Below are positions 52,737-60,856 of a stretch of 64,000 nt of DNA, in pieces. Under the pieces are notes generated by a model. It saw only the letters and a list, made by a program, of their open reading frames with translations, was not told the DNA's origin and made no database searches. Within the stretch, counting starts at the first letter, position 1, and each line of letters opens with the position of its first letter. Origin of the DNA: Pseudomonadales bacterium. Lineage in GTDB: Bacteria; Pseudomonadota; Gammaproteobacteria; Pseudomonadales; Halieaceae. Made by a program: the position numbers and the translations under genes. Location: NCBI GenBank assembly GCA_024234815.1, contig JACKNO010000001.1, forward strand, positions 1 through 64,000, written 5' to 3'.

Positions 52737-53120
52737 AACGTGCCTCATGGAATTTTAGTTTGGTTTTACACTCTTGGCGATTGCCCAGCACGCGCTTGCT
52801 GAAGTGAGTGCCTGTTCAGGCCCAGCGCATCGCGCTGCATGGTTATGCGCCATTTCTTGGCAAACATCAGCCGCGCAGACAACGCCGGACTCCAGCCATT
52901 AGCTGGCAAGATTAATGCCCGGCCGCAAAGTGTCGGCATGAAGCGGCTTCCGCGAAGTGGGCAGTGACTTCCAACGGATATCGCGCCAAAGCGATTCCAG
53001 GGGTGCAAATGTAGTGGCAGGGGGTCAGCGGCGCATCGGTCGTTTGACCCAGACGCTTATGGTACTTTTTGGCAGGACTGGCTTGGCATCCCCGGCACGG
53101 GATTCGGACCCGGACGGGGG
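52737..53120. other. Intergenic region without recognisable gene
   Basis: 384 bp between the glycosyltransferase-like and LuxR-type genes. An 80-codon minus-strand open frame (52766-53008) has no recognisable domain and no convincing ribosome-binding site. I see no RNA gene, repeat or terminator with a clean T-run. Confidence 0.45.
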
Positions 53121-53630
53121 TCAGTTCAAATAGCCCAACCGGAATCCGCTGGCGACCATGGCGGCGCGGGTATTGGCCCCCAGCTTACAACGCATATTTT
53201 CGACATGTGAGCGCACCGTGGCTTCGCTGATGCAGAGTTGGGTGGCGGCGGAAGCAGTTGTTTCACCCAGGGCGAGCAACTCCAGTACGGCGCGCTCGCG
53301 AGGCGTCAAGGTCTGCCAATCTTTCGAAGTTACATCAGCCGCATGGCTCAGCGCACAAACCACCGTATCGTCTACCGTGACACAGGACAATTGCGCTCTT
53401 TGCCCGGCGTACCTGAAGGAGGAGTGGCGTGAACCATCCATCCCGCCGGAGAGTACTTTCAGGGCACAATCGCGCTGGCACGGCAGCCCTTCGGCGCCAT
53501 CGAGCCCGCCCACTGCATCCCAGCAATACTGGCCTTTTTTTTCTCCCAGCAAGCGCCTGGCGGCCCTATTCTGGGACGTCACTTTACCGTCATTCTGTAC
53601 TACCAGCACGGCTGGAATCAGGGCCGACAT
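53121..53630 (-). CDS. LuxR-type (PAS-like plus HTH) transcriptional regulator
   Basis: A 169-residue regulator. N-terminal PAS-like segment (IPAVLVVQNDGKVTSQNRAARRLLG) with cysteines in YCWDAVGG and LPCQRDC that could bind a metal or sense redox state; C-terminal LuxR/GerE helix-turn-helix LTPRERAVLELLALGETT and ATQLCISEATVRSHVENMR. Short single-sensor versions like this occur in PAS-LuxR regulators. Target genes unknown; no divergent partner is obvious. Confidence 0.85.
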   Translation of the reverse strand: MSALIPAVLVVQNDGKVTSQNRAARRLLGEKKGQYCWDAVGGLDGAEGLPCQRDCALKVLSGGMDGSRHSSFRYAGQRAQLSCVTVDDTVVCALSHAADVTSKDWQTLTPRERAVLELLALGETTASAATQLCISEATVRSHVENMRCKLGANTRAAMVASGFRLGYLN

Positions 53631-53964
53631 CAGTATTCCTCTTTCGAGCCAAACCAGGTACGGGAAATCCTATGCCACGGCAGTCAAAAGCCGCAACAAC
53701 GGCTTTGCTGGAAAAATTCCACCGCTGCATGGGCCTCACCAGCGATTCGTGCCCGAGCCCGGTTTCATCGGGCGTGTAATACGTGGCACCGCTCTGGTCA
53801 ACCTTGCTACTGCAGCTCCCTGCCGCTTGACCCCAGGCTCGATGGCGCACCGCATAACCCGGCGCCGACGACGCCCGGTGGCAAAGGTGATCTGGATCAA
53901 TTAATTGACCAATTTACTGGGTTATTCTCCCGCCTCGACCCTTTCCAGTTAATCGAGGTGATAT
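53631..53964. other. Intergenic region without recognisable gene
   Basis: 334 bp between the LuxR-type regulator and the small Cys-rich gene. Open frames here show no domain or good ribosome-binding site. The last 60 bp become AT-rich (TTAATTGACCAATTTACTGG) and presumably hold the promoter of the small gene, though no clear -10 could be fixed. Confidence 0.45.
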
Positions 53965-54099
53965 ATGAGTGGCAGTTGTTGCGGTGGATGTGGCGGGCAG
54001 GCGCAGGAGCCCAGGAAAGATCAACCCGTCGTGCAGGAGCACAAGCCCGAGCAGGGCCAAAAACAGGAACAAAAGCAGGAACAAAAGCAGGAGAAATAA
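53965..54099 (+). CDS. Small Cys/Gln-rich peptide (CCGSCS-motif-like), 44 residues
   Basis: A 44-codon gene with strong ribosome-binding site GAGGTG five bases before ATG. The N-terminus is MSGSCCGGCGGQ, a Cys-Cys-x-x-Cys cluster, followed by a basic/acidic tail that ends in three KQEQ-like repeats. It recalls the CCGSCS-motif small proteins of gammaproteobacteria, although there the Cys cluster is usually placed differently. A metal-binding or redox role is a guess. Its codons and the clean start support a real gene. Confidence 0.7.
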   Translation: MSGSCCGGCGGQAQEPRKDQPVVQEHKPEQGQKQEQKQEQKQEK

Positions 54100-54182
54100 T
54101 TCATTTCCGAGGCCGGGACAAATAGCCGTTCCGGCATGTTCTCAATGAATTTCTACCCCGCACCCCTGCTTTCTCTCAACTT

Positions 54183-54284
54183 TTATGCCGCGCTCATCGA
54201 GCGCCGCTTGTTCCCGCATTTCGGGCAATTTGCAATAACCGGCATGTCAACCATACTTGAGGGGTACTTTCGCAACTTCGCCAC
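54183..54284 (-). CDS. Possible 33-residue peptide with CPKCGN zinc-ribbon-like motif
   Basis: A short minus-strand frame with GTG at 54284, preceded by GGAAGGA four bases upstream. It encodes a peptide ending NCPKCGNKRRSMSAA, a single CxxCGN knuckle like half of a zinc ribbon. It lies 169 bp beyond the P450 stop, in the same direction. It could be a real small gene, a remnant of a larger zinc-ribbon protein, or chance. Confidence 0.3.
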   Translation of the reverse strand: MAKLRKYPSSMVDMPVIANCPKCGNKRRSMSAA

Positions 54285-54453
54285 GAAGTCCTTCCGCTGA
54301 ACAATATCGCGAGGTATTCACGGATACCATGCCTGATCGAATCCATAAATATACAAAGAATGTTGCTTTCTTTGACTGAGCAATGATGCGCAGCTGTGGA
54401 CGCCATGGCCACGCGCCGACGGCGACTTAATCCCCGCACACGCAGAGCCCGCA

Positions 54454-55689
54454 CTACAAGGGGTGAAGCACCACGGGCAGTGAGGTGTAGCCCATAACGA
54501 AGTTGGAATGCACCCGCTCGGGTTCGCCCACCACTTCGATACGCTCAAAGCGCGCCAGGATCTCCTCCCAGAGGATTCGCAATTGCATCTCCGCGAGTCG
54601 ATTGCCCATGCAGCGATGAATACCAAAGCCAAACGAGATGTGGTTGCGGGGGTTGGCCCGGTCGATGATAAACGCGTCGGGGTTCTCGATAACTTCTTCG
54701 TCCCGGTTACCGGAAACGTACCACATCACCACCTTGTCGCCTTTCCTGATCTGCTTGCCGCCCAGCTCCACATCTTCGCTGGCGATGCGCCGCATATGGG
54801 CCAGGGGCGTTTGCCAACGTATCACCTCCGACACCATGCTGGGTATCAGCGACTGATCGGACTTCAATTTGGCAAACTGGTCGGGGTTTCTGTGCAATGC
54901 GAGCACCGATCCGCTAATGGAATTACGGGTGGTGTCATTGCCGCCGACAATCAGCAGCATCAGGTTGCCCAGGAACTCCATGGGCTCCATATCGCGCGTG
55001 GCGGGATCGTGGGACAACATGGAGATGAAATCAAACTTTGGTGGTGCTTCCGCCCGCTCCTTCCAAAGCCTTGAGAAATATTCCAGGCACTCCATAAGAA
55101 TGGCCGCGCGCTCCTCCTCTGACAGCATGCCGCCCACATTGGGACCGGATGTTGCCACATCGGACCAGTAGGTGAGCTTGCTGCGATCTTCAAAGGGAAA
55201 ATCAAACAGGGTTGTCAGCATGCGGGTTGTGAGCTCAATGGAAACCCTGTCGACCCAGTTGAAGGATTCCCCCACCGGGAGCGAGTCCAGGATCTCGGCC
55301 ACCCGACCGCGTATCAGCTTCTCCATCTCGGCAAGCCGTTGGGGTGCAACCGCCGGCTGTACGACTTTGCGCTGCACATCGTGTTTAGGCGGGTCCATGG
55401 CGATGAACATGGGAGGTTCAAAGTCCGTTTTGGGCTCACCTATACCTATGGCCGGGTAGGAGGAAAACAGGTCGTGATGGCTATCGACAAAGACGATGTC
55501 TTTGAATTTGGTGATAGACCAGTAGGGGCCGAACTCGCCTCCTTCCACAAAATGCACCGGGTCCTCGTTGCGAAGGCGCCTGAAATAGTCGAGGTGGTAC
55601 TGTTTCTGGAAGAGCTCGGGAACTGACGGGTCCAGATCAGCCAGTTGCAGGCTGTAGGGGTCCGCAGGGACTTGCATCTGAGTGTCCAT
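54454..55689 (-). CDS. Cytochrome P450, CYP153-like
   Basis: A soluble bacterial P450 of about 411 residues. The I-helix motif GGNDTTR (249-255), K-helix ExxR in SEVIRWQTP, and haem loop FGFGIHRCMG with axial Cys360 are complete. The GGNDTTRNS pattern and DPA/FMFIAMDPP region resemble CYP153 alkane/fatty-acid terminal hydroxylases and related terpene hydroxylases. ATG at 55689 has GGAG at somewhat long spacing. No ferredoxin or ferredoxin reductase is encoded next to it, so electrons must come from elsewhere. Confidence 0.9.
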   Translation of the reverse strand: MDTQMQVPADPYSLQLADLDPSVPELFQKQYHLDYFRRLRNEDPVHFVEGGEFGPYWSITKFKDIVFVDSHHDLFSSYPAIGIGEPKTDFEPPMFIAMDPPKHDVQRKVVQPAVAPQRLAEMEKLIRGRVAEILDSLPVGESFNWVDRVSIELTTRMLTTLFDFPFEDRSKLTYWSDVATSGPNVGGMLSEEERAAILMECLEYFSRLWKERAEAPPKFDFISMLSHDPATRDMEPMEFLGNLMLLIVGGNDTTRNSISGSVLALHRNPDQFAKLKSDQSLIPSMVSEVIRWQTPLAHMRRIASEDVELGGKQIRKGDKVVMWYVSGNRDEEVIENPDAFIIDRANPRNHISFGFGIHRCMGNRLAEMQLRILWEEILARFERIEVVGEPERVHSNFVMGYTSLPVVLHPL

Positions 55690-55886
55690 TATTATTCGCA
55701 CTCCACGAAGAACCATGTGGATTGATAATATACGAAATCCCCGGAATATCCATGAATCTGGATTTGCCGCCACCGGCACCCGCCTGCGCCAACATGGCGG
55801 CGCCTGTGATTATCTCCTCCAGTGCCAGCCGCGAGAGTAACAGCGTGTTGTGGCGACGACGGGCAGATGGTACCTGCAGCCCCGGT

Positions 55887-56576
55887 TCAGCCGGGCTTGT
55901 CCGGCCGGTATTCCGTAAGCCGCATGCCGATAAGGCTGGCAACCAGCACCGTGGTGTAAAAGATACCTATAAGCGCTTCCGTATAGGCCAGAAACCGCGT
56001 GAGTGGCGCCATCGGAGTGATGTCACCGTAACCGGTTGTTGTCAGTGTAACCATGGAATAGTAAATGATCGGCTGCAGATCCTGGTGCCAACCGCGGCCC
56101 GCGAGGCCGCTCATCGATCCCGGGGAAAAGTGCGCGACGATCAGGTAGGCGAAGCCAAACAGCAGGCCTATCAGGATATAGATGCAAATGGCGCCAAAAA
56201 TCGTATTCCTGGTGATCTGGCCCTTGAACATCACCTCATCCCACGCGATGTAGAGGGTGATGGAAAGGAACAGGAACATGGTAGACAACTGCGCCAGGGC
56301 GAGCACATCACCTTCGATAATGGTATCGACAACCATCAGGGCGACGATGATTGTGGTGATGAACAGCTTTGGAATGAACCATTTGTGTTGAGCGGGGTGC
56401 AGGGACCACACGGCGGTGATCACGGTGAATATCAGGCTGACGTTAACGATCAGGCGCGCCCCGCTCAGTTCGAGCTGGGTGAACAGGGCGCCGAAAAACA
56501 GGAGAAACACAAGGGCGGTCAGCAGCCAGATAAAATTATCCTCCCGGTCCGGCCTGTGTTTCATGATGCCTCCCAT
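55887..56576 (-). CDS. Potassium-channel family protein (pore-loop)
   Basis: A 229-residue membrane protein. The selectivity filter TLTTTGYGD sits between two helices (FAYLIVAHF and FLAYTEALIGIFYTTVLVASLIG), and four further hydrophobic segments precede it, so it looks like a small voltage-gated-like or ion-channel-2 protein. No RCK or cyclic-nucleotide domain is attached. ATG at 56576; no clear operon partner. The first 25 residues (MGGIMKHRPDRED) are hydrophilic. Confidence 0.85.
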   Translation of the reverse strand: MGGIMKHRPDREDNFIWLLTALVFLLFFGALFTQLELSGARLIVNVSLIFTVITAVWSLHPAQHKWFIPKLFITTIIVALMVVDTIIEGDVLALAQLSTMFLFLSITLYIAWDEVMFKGQITRNTIFGAICIYILIGLLFGFAYLIVAHFSPGSMSGLAGRGWHQDLQPIIYYSMVTLTTTGYGDITPMAPLTRFLAYTEALIGIFYTTVLVASLIGMRLTEYRPDKPG

Positions 56577-56799
56577 CCTGCGACTCTCGCTCTAGTGACC
56601 TTCGACAAAGGCGATTCTAACACAGCAAAGCGGCCTTCCATGCGCGCTGTCAGCTGCGGCGAGCTGCCGCAATACAGCCAAGTGCAACTCCCCCGCCCGT
56701 TCTTCCAAGGCACAGCATGCCTGGCGACCATGGCACTTCCCCTGGCTTCCCCGCTGGTTATACTTGCTACCGCGATGCAGCCTGGAGCGAAGGAACACC

Positions 56800-57819
56800 A
56801 TGATTGACCTGAGAAGCGATACAGTGACCAGACCCGGTGCCGGCATGCTGGAGGCCATGATGAGCGCGGCAGTCGGCGACGACGTTCTTGGCGACGACCC
56901 CACTGTCAACCGGCTTCAGGAACAGGCGGCGGACTTGTTTGGTGTGGAGGCGGCCCTGTTCTGCCCCAGCGGAACCATGACCAACCAGATTGCGATCAAT
57001 GTTCACACCAGGCCCGGTGATGAGGTGATCTGCCACTCCCAGGCGCACATCTATGTATACGAAGGGGGCGGCATCATGGCCAATTCCGGCGCCTCGGTGA
57101 GATTGGCCGGAACCCCCGACGGGCGGATTACGAGCGCGGAGGTTGCAGCCTCGATCAACCCCGATGACGTTCATGCGGCCCGAACCCGGCTGGTGGCGCT
57201 GGAAAATACCAACAACCGCTGTGGCGGCACCTGTCTCGACTTTTCCGGGATTGAGGCGATAGGCGAGGTGGCGAGGCAGCACCGGATGGGATTTCACCTG
57301 GACGGCGCACGACTGTTCAATGCGCTGGTCGAAACCGACCAGACTGCCCGCGATTATGGCGCCACCTTCGACTCGATTTCGATCTGCCTGAGCAAAGGGC
57401 TGGGCTGCCCGGTCGGTTCACTGCTGCTGGGCAGCCGCGACTTCATCCACGAGGCAAGGCGCGTGCGCAAGCGCCTGGGCGGCGGCTGGCGGCAGGCCGG
57501 CTTGCTGGCGGCCGCCGGTATCTACGCGCTGGAAAATAACGTGGAACGCCTGGTGGAGGATCACGCAAAGGCCAGGCGTCTCGGCGAATGCCTCGCCAGC
57601 CAGCCCTATACGGCCAGTATTGCGCCGGTACAGACGAATATCGTCGTCTTCGATCTCGCGGAGCCGGCTCTCGATTCCGCGTTTATTGCCGGGCTGACCG
57701 ACAAGGGCGTGCTCGCCATCAAGCTTGGCCAGGGCAAGCTGAGGATGGTGACCCACCTCGACGTCAGCGTGGAAGCTATCGAACAGGTCTGCGATATCCT
57801 CTCCGGGATCAGGCTGTAG
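56800..57819 (+). CDS. ltaE: Low-specificity L-threonine aldolase
   Basis: PLP enzyme of about 339 residues that cleaves L-threonine/allo-threonine to glycine and acetaldehyde. DLRSDTVTRPGAGM at the start, GDDVLGDDPTVNRLQ, the ring-stacking LFCPSGTMTNQIA, HLDGARLFNA (Asp) and the Schiff-base lysine in CLSKGLGCPVGSLL are family-typical. ATG at 56800 has AAGGA upstream. Separate transcription unit from its neighbours. Confidence 0.95.
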   Translation: MIDLRSDTVTRPGAGMLEAMMSAAVGDDVLGDDPTVNRLQEQAADLFGVEAALFCPSGTMTNQIAINVHTRPGDEVICHSQAHIYVYEGGGIMANSGASVRLAGTPDGRITSAEVAASINPDDVHAARTRLVALENTNNRCGGTCLDFSGIEAIGEVARQHRMGFHLDGARLFNALVETDQTARDYGATFDSISICLSKGLGCPVGSLLLGSRDFIHEARRVRKRLGGGWRQAGLLAAAGIYALENNVERLVEDHAKARRLGECLASQPYTASIAPVQTNIVVFDLAEPALDSAFIAGLTDKGVLAIKLGQGKLRMVTHLDVSVEAIEQVCDILSGIRL

Positions 57820-58015
57820 GCAGTCTCCCGCGCAGGAGCGCTCCCCAGGACCACAGACCGGCGCGGCGTCGCAACACATGGCCACCCCGCCAGCCCCAGG
57901 CTTCCCGGTGCTCACCACAATGACTGTCGAAATTTTTTACAATTCGGGTCAGCTGGATATTACTTCAGTCGACCGAATATCTTATATAATTGTTTTTAAA
58001 GGTTTTTATGTTTGT

Positions 58016-58031
58016 GGCATGTGACTTGCAT
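58016..58031 (+). promoter_or_regulatory. Sigma54 (RpoN) promoter upstream of PEP-CTERM-like gene
   Basis: TGGCATGTGACTTGCA matches the -24/-12 consensus TGGCACG-N4-TTGCA with a single mismatch at the sixth base. Predicted start is about 58042, giving a leader of about 70 bases before the ATG at 58113. The region around it (57920-58075) is unusually AT-rich for this window, and 8-nt arms TACTTCAG (57962) and CTGAAGTA (58041) form an inverted repeat around it. Confidence 0.72.
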
Positions 58032-58112
58032 ACTATACGCTGAAGTAGTCGCATAACTAATTTGAATACAACTAGCGCTAACTCCCATTAACCACTGCAG
58101 GTGAGCATAGAA

Positions 58113-58754
58113 ATGAAAATTAACAAGAAGATCAGCAAGTTCGCCGCGGCTGCCGCCGCTGCCCTTGGCCTGTCGATGGGAGCTGCGTCTGCGAGCGCTG
58201 CATTCATCACTGGCTCTATTTCGTTTTCGGACGGCTTTGCCACCCCCCCGGGCCTGGTGAGCACCGCGACCTTTTTCGACATCGACTCCGCTAACACCAC
58301 TGTGACCGGGATGCCGCTGGGAGACTTCGCCGGTTTTGTCCTTCCCGGACAAGCCGTGACCAGCGCAGGCCCAATCGACACCGTCACCCCCGGTGGCACC
58401 CTGTACCAGGTGGGTGGCTTCACGTTCTCGTGGGGCACGATCTCTTCAGACACAAACCAGGCCCTGTCCTGCATTGGCAGCCTGTGCACCGACACCCGGG
58501 CACTGCAGATTCAGGGTACCGTCAGTGGCAACGGCTTTGACGCCACCGAGTTCGCTGCGAACTGGACCAGTAACGGCGCCTGCGCCAAGGCACAGGGGAG
58601 TGTATCCTGCGTAGCTGGCACTTACTCAGCATCCTGGTCGTCATCTGTTGTAGCGCTTGGCACACCGCCTGTCGACATGCCGACACCTGGGGTGCTGTTG
58701 CTGATGAGTGCTGGCCTGCTGGGCCTGGCCTACCAGCGCCGCCGCAAGGCCTGA
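58113..58754 (+). CDS. Exported protein with PEP-CTERM-like C-terminal sorting signal
   Basis: A 213-residue secreted protein. Signal peptide with AAAAAAALGLSMGAASASA; beta-rich body with two cysteine pairs (CIGSLC and ACAKAQGSVSC). The C-terminus MPTPGVLLLMSAGLLGLAYQRRRKA has the three parts of a PEP-CTERM tail: short Pro-containing motif (here PTPG instead of PEP), a hydrophobic helix, and a basic end. Such tails are processed by exosortase in exopolysaccharide-making bacteria. ATG at 58113 follows AGGTGAG; promoter looks sigma54-dependent. No exosortase gene lies in the window. Confidence 0.8.
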   Translation: MKINKKISKFAAAAAAALGLSMGAASASAAFITGSISFSDGFATPPGLVSTATFFDIDSANTTVTGMPLGDFAGFVLPGQAVTSAGPIDTVTPGGTLYQVGGFTFSWGTISSDTNQALSCIGSLCTDTRALQIQGTVSGNGFDATEFAANWTSNGACAKAQGSVSCVAGTYSASWSSSVVALGTPPVDMPTPGVLLLMSAGLLGLAYQRRRKA

Positions 58755-58795
58755 GCAACTTGCAATAGCCTCGACCGATTAACAGCGGTCCAGCC

Positions 58796-58827
58796 AAAAA
58801 ACCCGCGCCAATAGCGCGGTTTTTTTT
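58796..58827 (+). terminator. Rho-independent terminator after PEP-CTERM-like gene
   Basis: CCGCGC (58803-58808) and GCGCGG (58814-58819) form the stem with loop CAATA, flanked by an A-run on the left and eight T (58820-58827) on the right. Confidence 0.93.
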
Positions 58828-59022
58828 GCCCCTAATTCGGTGGAGGTACTCGTACTGAATCGCGCTGACTCGCCCTCAAGACTCCATTGCGAGCGTCCGC
58901 GAGAGCTTGTTCCCTGAAACAGCTGTCACCGGGGATCGCGGTGCATCCCAAAATGTTGGCCTCCTTCACTCTCCCGTCATAGAATGCCCCCTCCCCGATT
59001 TCATCTACCAAGGAGCAAGACA

Positions 59023-59625
59023 ATGGTAAGCGGTAAATTTATCCGGGCCCTCGCGGTTTTCAGCATCGCGCTGGCAGGCATATTCCCCACAATCTCACTC
59101 GCGGAACTCGACGTGGAGATTCGCGGTGACGGCGAACGCACCTCCGTCAAGAAAATCAGCGCCCTGATTACCAAGATCGATGCCAAGACACGAGAGGTCA
59201 CGCTCAAAGGCCCCCTCGGTAGCGTGCTCACAGTGACGGCAGGCCCCGAGGTGACGCGCTTTGACGAGTTCGCGGTGGGAGACCTTGTTTCCGCCACCTA
59301 CGTATCGTCACTCAGTGGCGAGTTGCGCGCCCCCACGGAAGCGGAACTGGCAGAGCCCATAGTTGTGCTGGACGCTGGCGCCATCGCCGATGAAGGCATG
59401 ACTCCAGGTGCCGCGGTGGGCCAGGCCGTTCGCGCCGTGTGTACCATCGAAGGTATGAACCGCGCTACCGGCGCGGTGACAATCAAGGATCCGGAGGGCG
59501 ATTTCCATGTCATTGAAGATGTGGACCCCGCAAACATGAACGGCGTCGCGCTGGGCGATACGATTATCGTCACTTTTACCGAAGCTTTCGCGCTGATGCT
59601 GGAAAAGCTGCCCGAACAGAAGTAA
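59023..59625 (+). CDS. Exported protein of unknown function (about 200 residues)
   Basis: Secreted, with signal peptide (IRALAVFSIALAGIFPTISLA). The mature part has repeated small beta-strand units, ITKIDAKTREVTLKGPLG and EGMNRATGAVTIKDPEGD, which look like two related OB/DUF5666-like modules (about 45-105 and 140-195). I do not recognise a named family. ATG at 59023 follows AAGGAG. A strong hairpin follows the stop, then the next gene. Possible envelope or pilus-associated role, but this is a guess. Confidence 0.6.
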   Translation: MVSGKFIRALAVFSIALAGIFPTISLAELDVEIRGDGERTSVKKISALITKIDAKTREVTLKGPLGSVLTVTAGPEVTRFDEFAVGDLVSATYVSSLSGELRAPTEAELAEPIVVLDAGAIADEGMTPGAAVGQAVRAVCTIEGMNRATGAVTIKDPEGDFHVIEDVDPANMNGVALGDTIIVTFTEAFALMLEKLPEQK

Positions 59626-59634
59626 ACCCGGCCC

Positions 59635-59662
59635 GGCCGGCTGATCCAACGATCGGCCGGCC
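59635..59662. other. Strong hairpin between two membrane/exported genes
   Basis: GGCCGGCTGATC and GATCGGCCGGCC form a 12-bp stem (one G-T pair) with a CAAC loop. There is no T-run, so it is not a classical terminator; it could stabilise mRNA or slow transcription between the two genes. Confidence 0.6.
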
Positions 59663-59698
59663 AGGTATTTAATCCAATAAAGCCTGGGTCTTACAGTA

Positions 59699-60856
59699 GT
59701 GAATCTTTCACAGCTACATCTATTGTCCGCACTGCGCTACGCCAGCCTCGCAATGCTTCTTTTCACCTCCTGCTACGCAAAGGCGGAGCGGGAAATCCAC
59801 TGGGATAGCGCCAGTATTGTGGTCGGCAGCGGCACGATCACAGGTACCAAAGACACACTGAGAATACAGGCCAAGGCCGACGGCAAAGCTTTCATATCGG
59901 TTGCACCCGCCGACTTCGAGTTCGACAACTTCTCCAGGATACAGATCAAGTTTGGCAATGTGCCGCTGGGCACCCAGCTGTTTCTGCTGTGGCGCAACCG
60001 TTCCGGTCTCGAGGGCGTGCGCCAGTTCGCGCCGCCGACGGATTCGGGAGGCACTGTATCCGTCACGGTGAACGATGAGGAAAACTGGAAAGGCAAGGCG
60101 CAGATACTGGGGATAGGCTTCGCACTACCGCCTTACGCCAGCGTCGACATAAAATCCATCACCCTGTGGCAACCATCCATCATCGACGAGTTGTTGGAGG
60201 ACCAGCGCCGCTTGCTGCGCGACTGGAGCTCTCTGCGACCCTGGCAACCCGCGGATATCAACGCTTACGCCGGCACTACCGTACCCGGAGAGGGCGTGGC
60301 GCCGGTGCCCTGGTTCGCCGCCGCGCTTTCGGGCCTGCTGCTTTGCTATATCGTGTTTCTGCTCTGCACCGCTGGTGTGCGCCACTTTAACTGGCATGTC
60401 GCCGGCGCACTGACCCTGGTGTGCTGGATTGCGCTCGACCTGCTTTGGCAGGCGCGCCTCGGCCAGCAGGCAGCCCTGACCTACCGCACCTTCGCCGGGA
60501 AGTCCGCTTCGGAAAAACTGATAGCTTCCGATGACTCCGCGTTTGTGCAGTTCATTGCCAGGGTAAAGCAATCCATCGAGGGCAAAACACCGCGCATCTT
60601 CCTCGCCAGCGCAAACGATTACGGCTCGATGCTCAGCGCCTACTATATCGCCCCACTTAATACCTACTGGCACAGGGGCGGGCCCGAACTACCCGACAGA
60701 CAGTACCTCTCAAGCGGTGACTATATTCTCCTGGTCACCCCATTCGCCACCCGGTACGAGGCTGCAGATAGCAAAATCAGGCTGCCGGATGACAGTAACG
60801 TGCCGGTAGAAGTACTGGTACAGGAACACATGGGTGCCCTGCTGCGAGTCATATGA
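59699..60856 (+). CDS. Membrane protein of unknown function, paired with GT-C-like protein
   Basis: A 385-residue protein: signal peptide (LHLLSALRYASLAMLLFTSCYA), a periplasmic beta-rich region (about 25-195, resembling a carbohydrate-binding or jelly-roll fold), two hydrophobic helices (WFAAALSGLLLCYIVFLL; VAGALTLVCWIALDLLW), and a C-terminal soluble region. I do not recognise the family. GTG start at 59699. The last four bases overlap the next start as ATGA, so the pair probably acts together, perhaps in glycan assembly at the membrane. Confidence 0.6.
   Translation: MNLSQLHLLSALRYASLAMLLFTSCYAKAEREIHWDSASIVVGSGTITGTKDTLRIQAKADGKAFISVAPADFEFDNFSRIQIKFGNVPLGTQLFLLWRNRSGLEGVRQFAPPTDSGGTVSVTVNDEENWKGKAQILGIGFALPPYASVDIKSITLWQPSIIDELLEDQRRLLRDWSSLRPWQPADINAYAGTTVPGEGVAPVPWFAAALSGLLLCYIVFLLCTAGVRHFNWHVAGALTLVCWIALDLLWQARLGQQAALTYRTFAGKSASEKLIASDDSAFVQFIARVKQSIEGKTPRIFLASANDYGSMLSAYYIAPLNTYWHRGGPELPDRQYLSSGDYILLVTPFATRYEAADSKIRLPDDSNVPVEVLVQEHMGALLRVI

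Noticed and set aside
52766..53008. 80-codon minus-strand frame downstream of the LuxR-type gene
   Set aside because: No ribosome-binding site and no motif; probably chance in GC-rich intergenic DNA.
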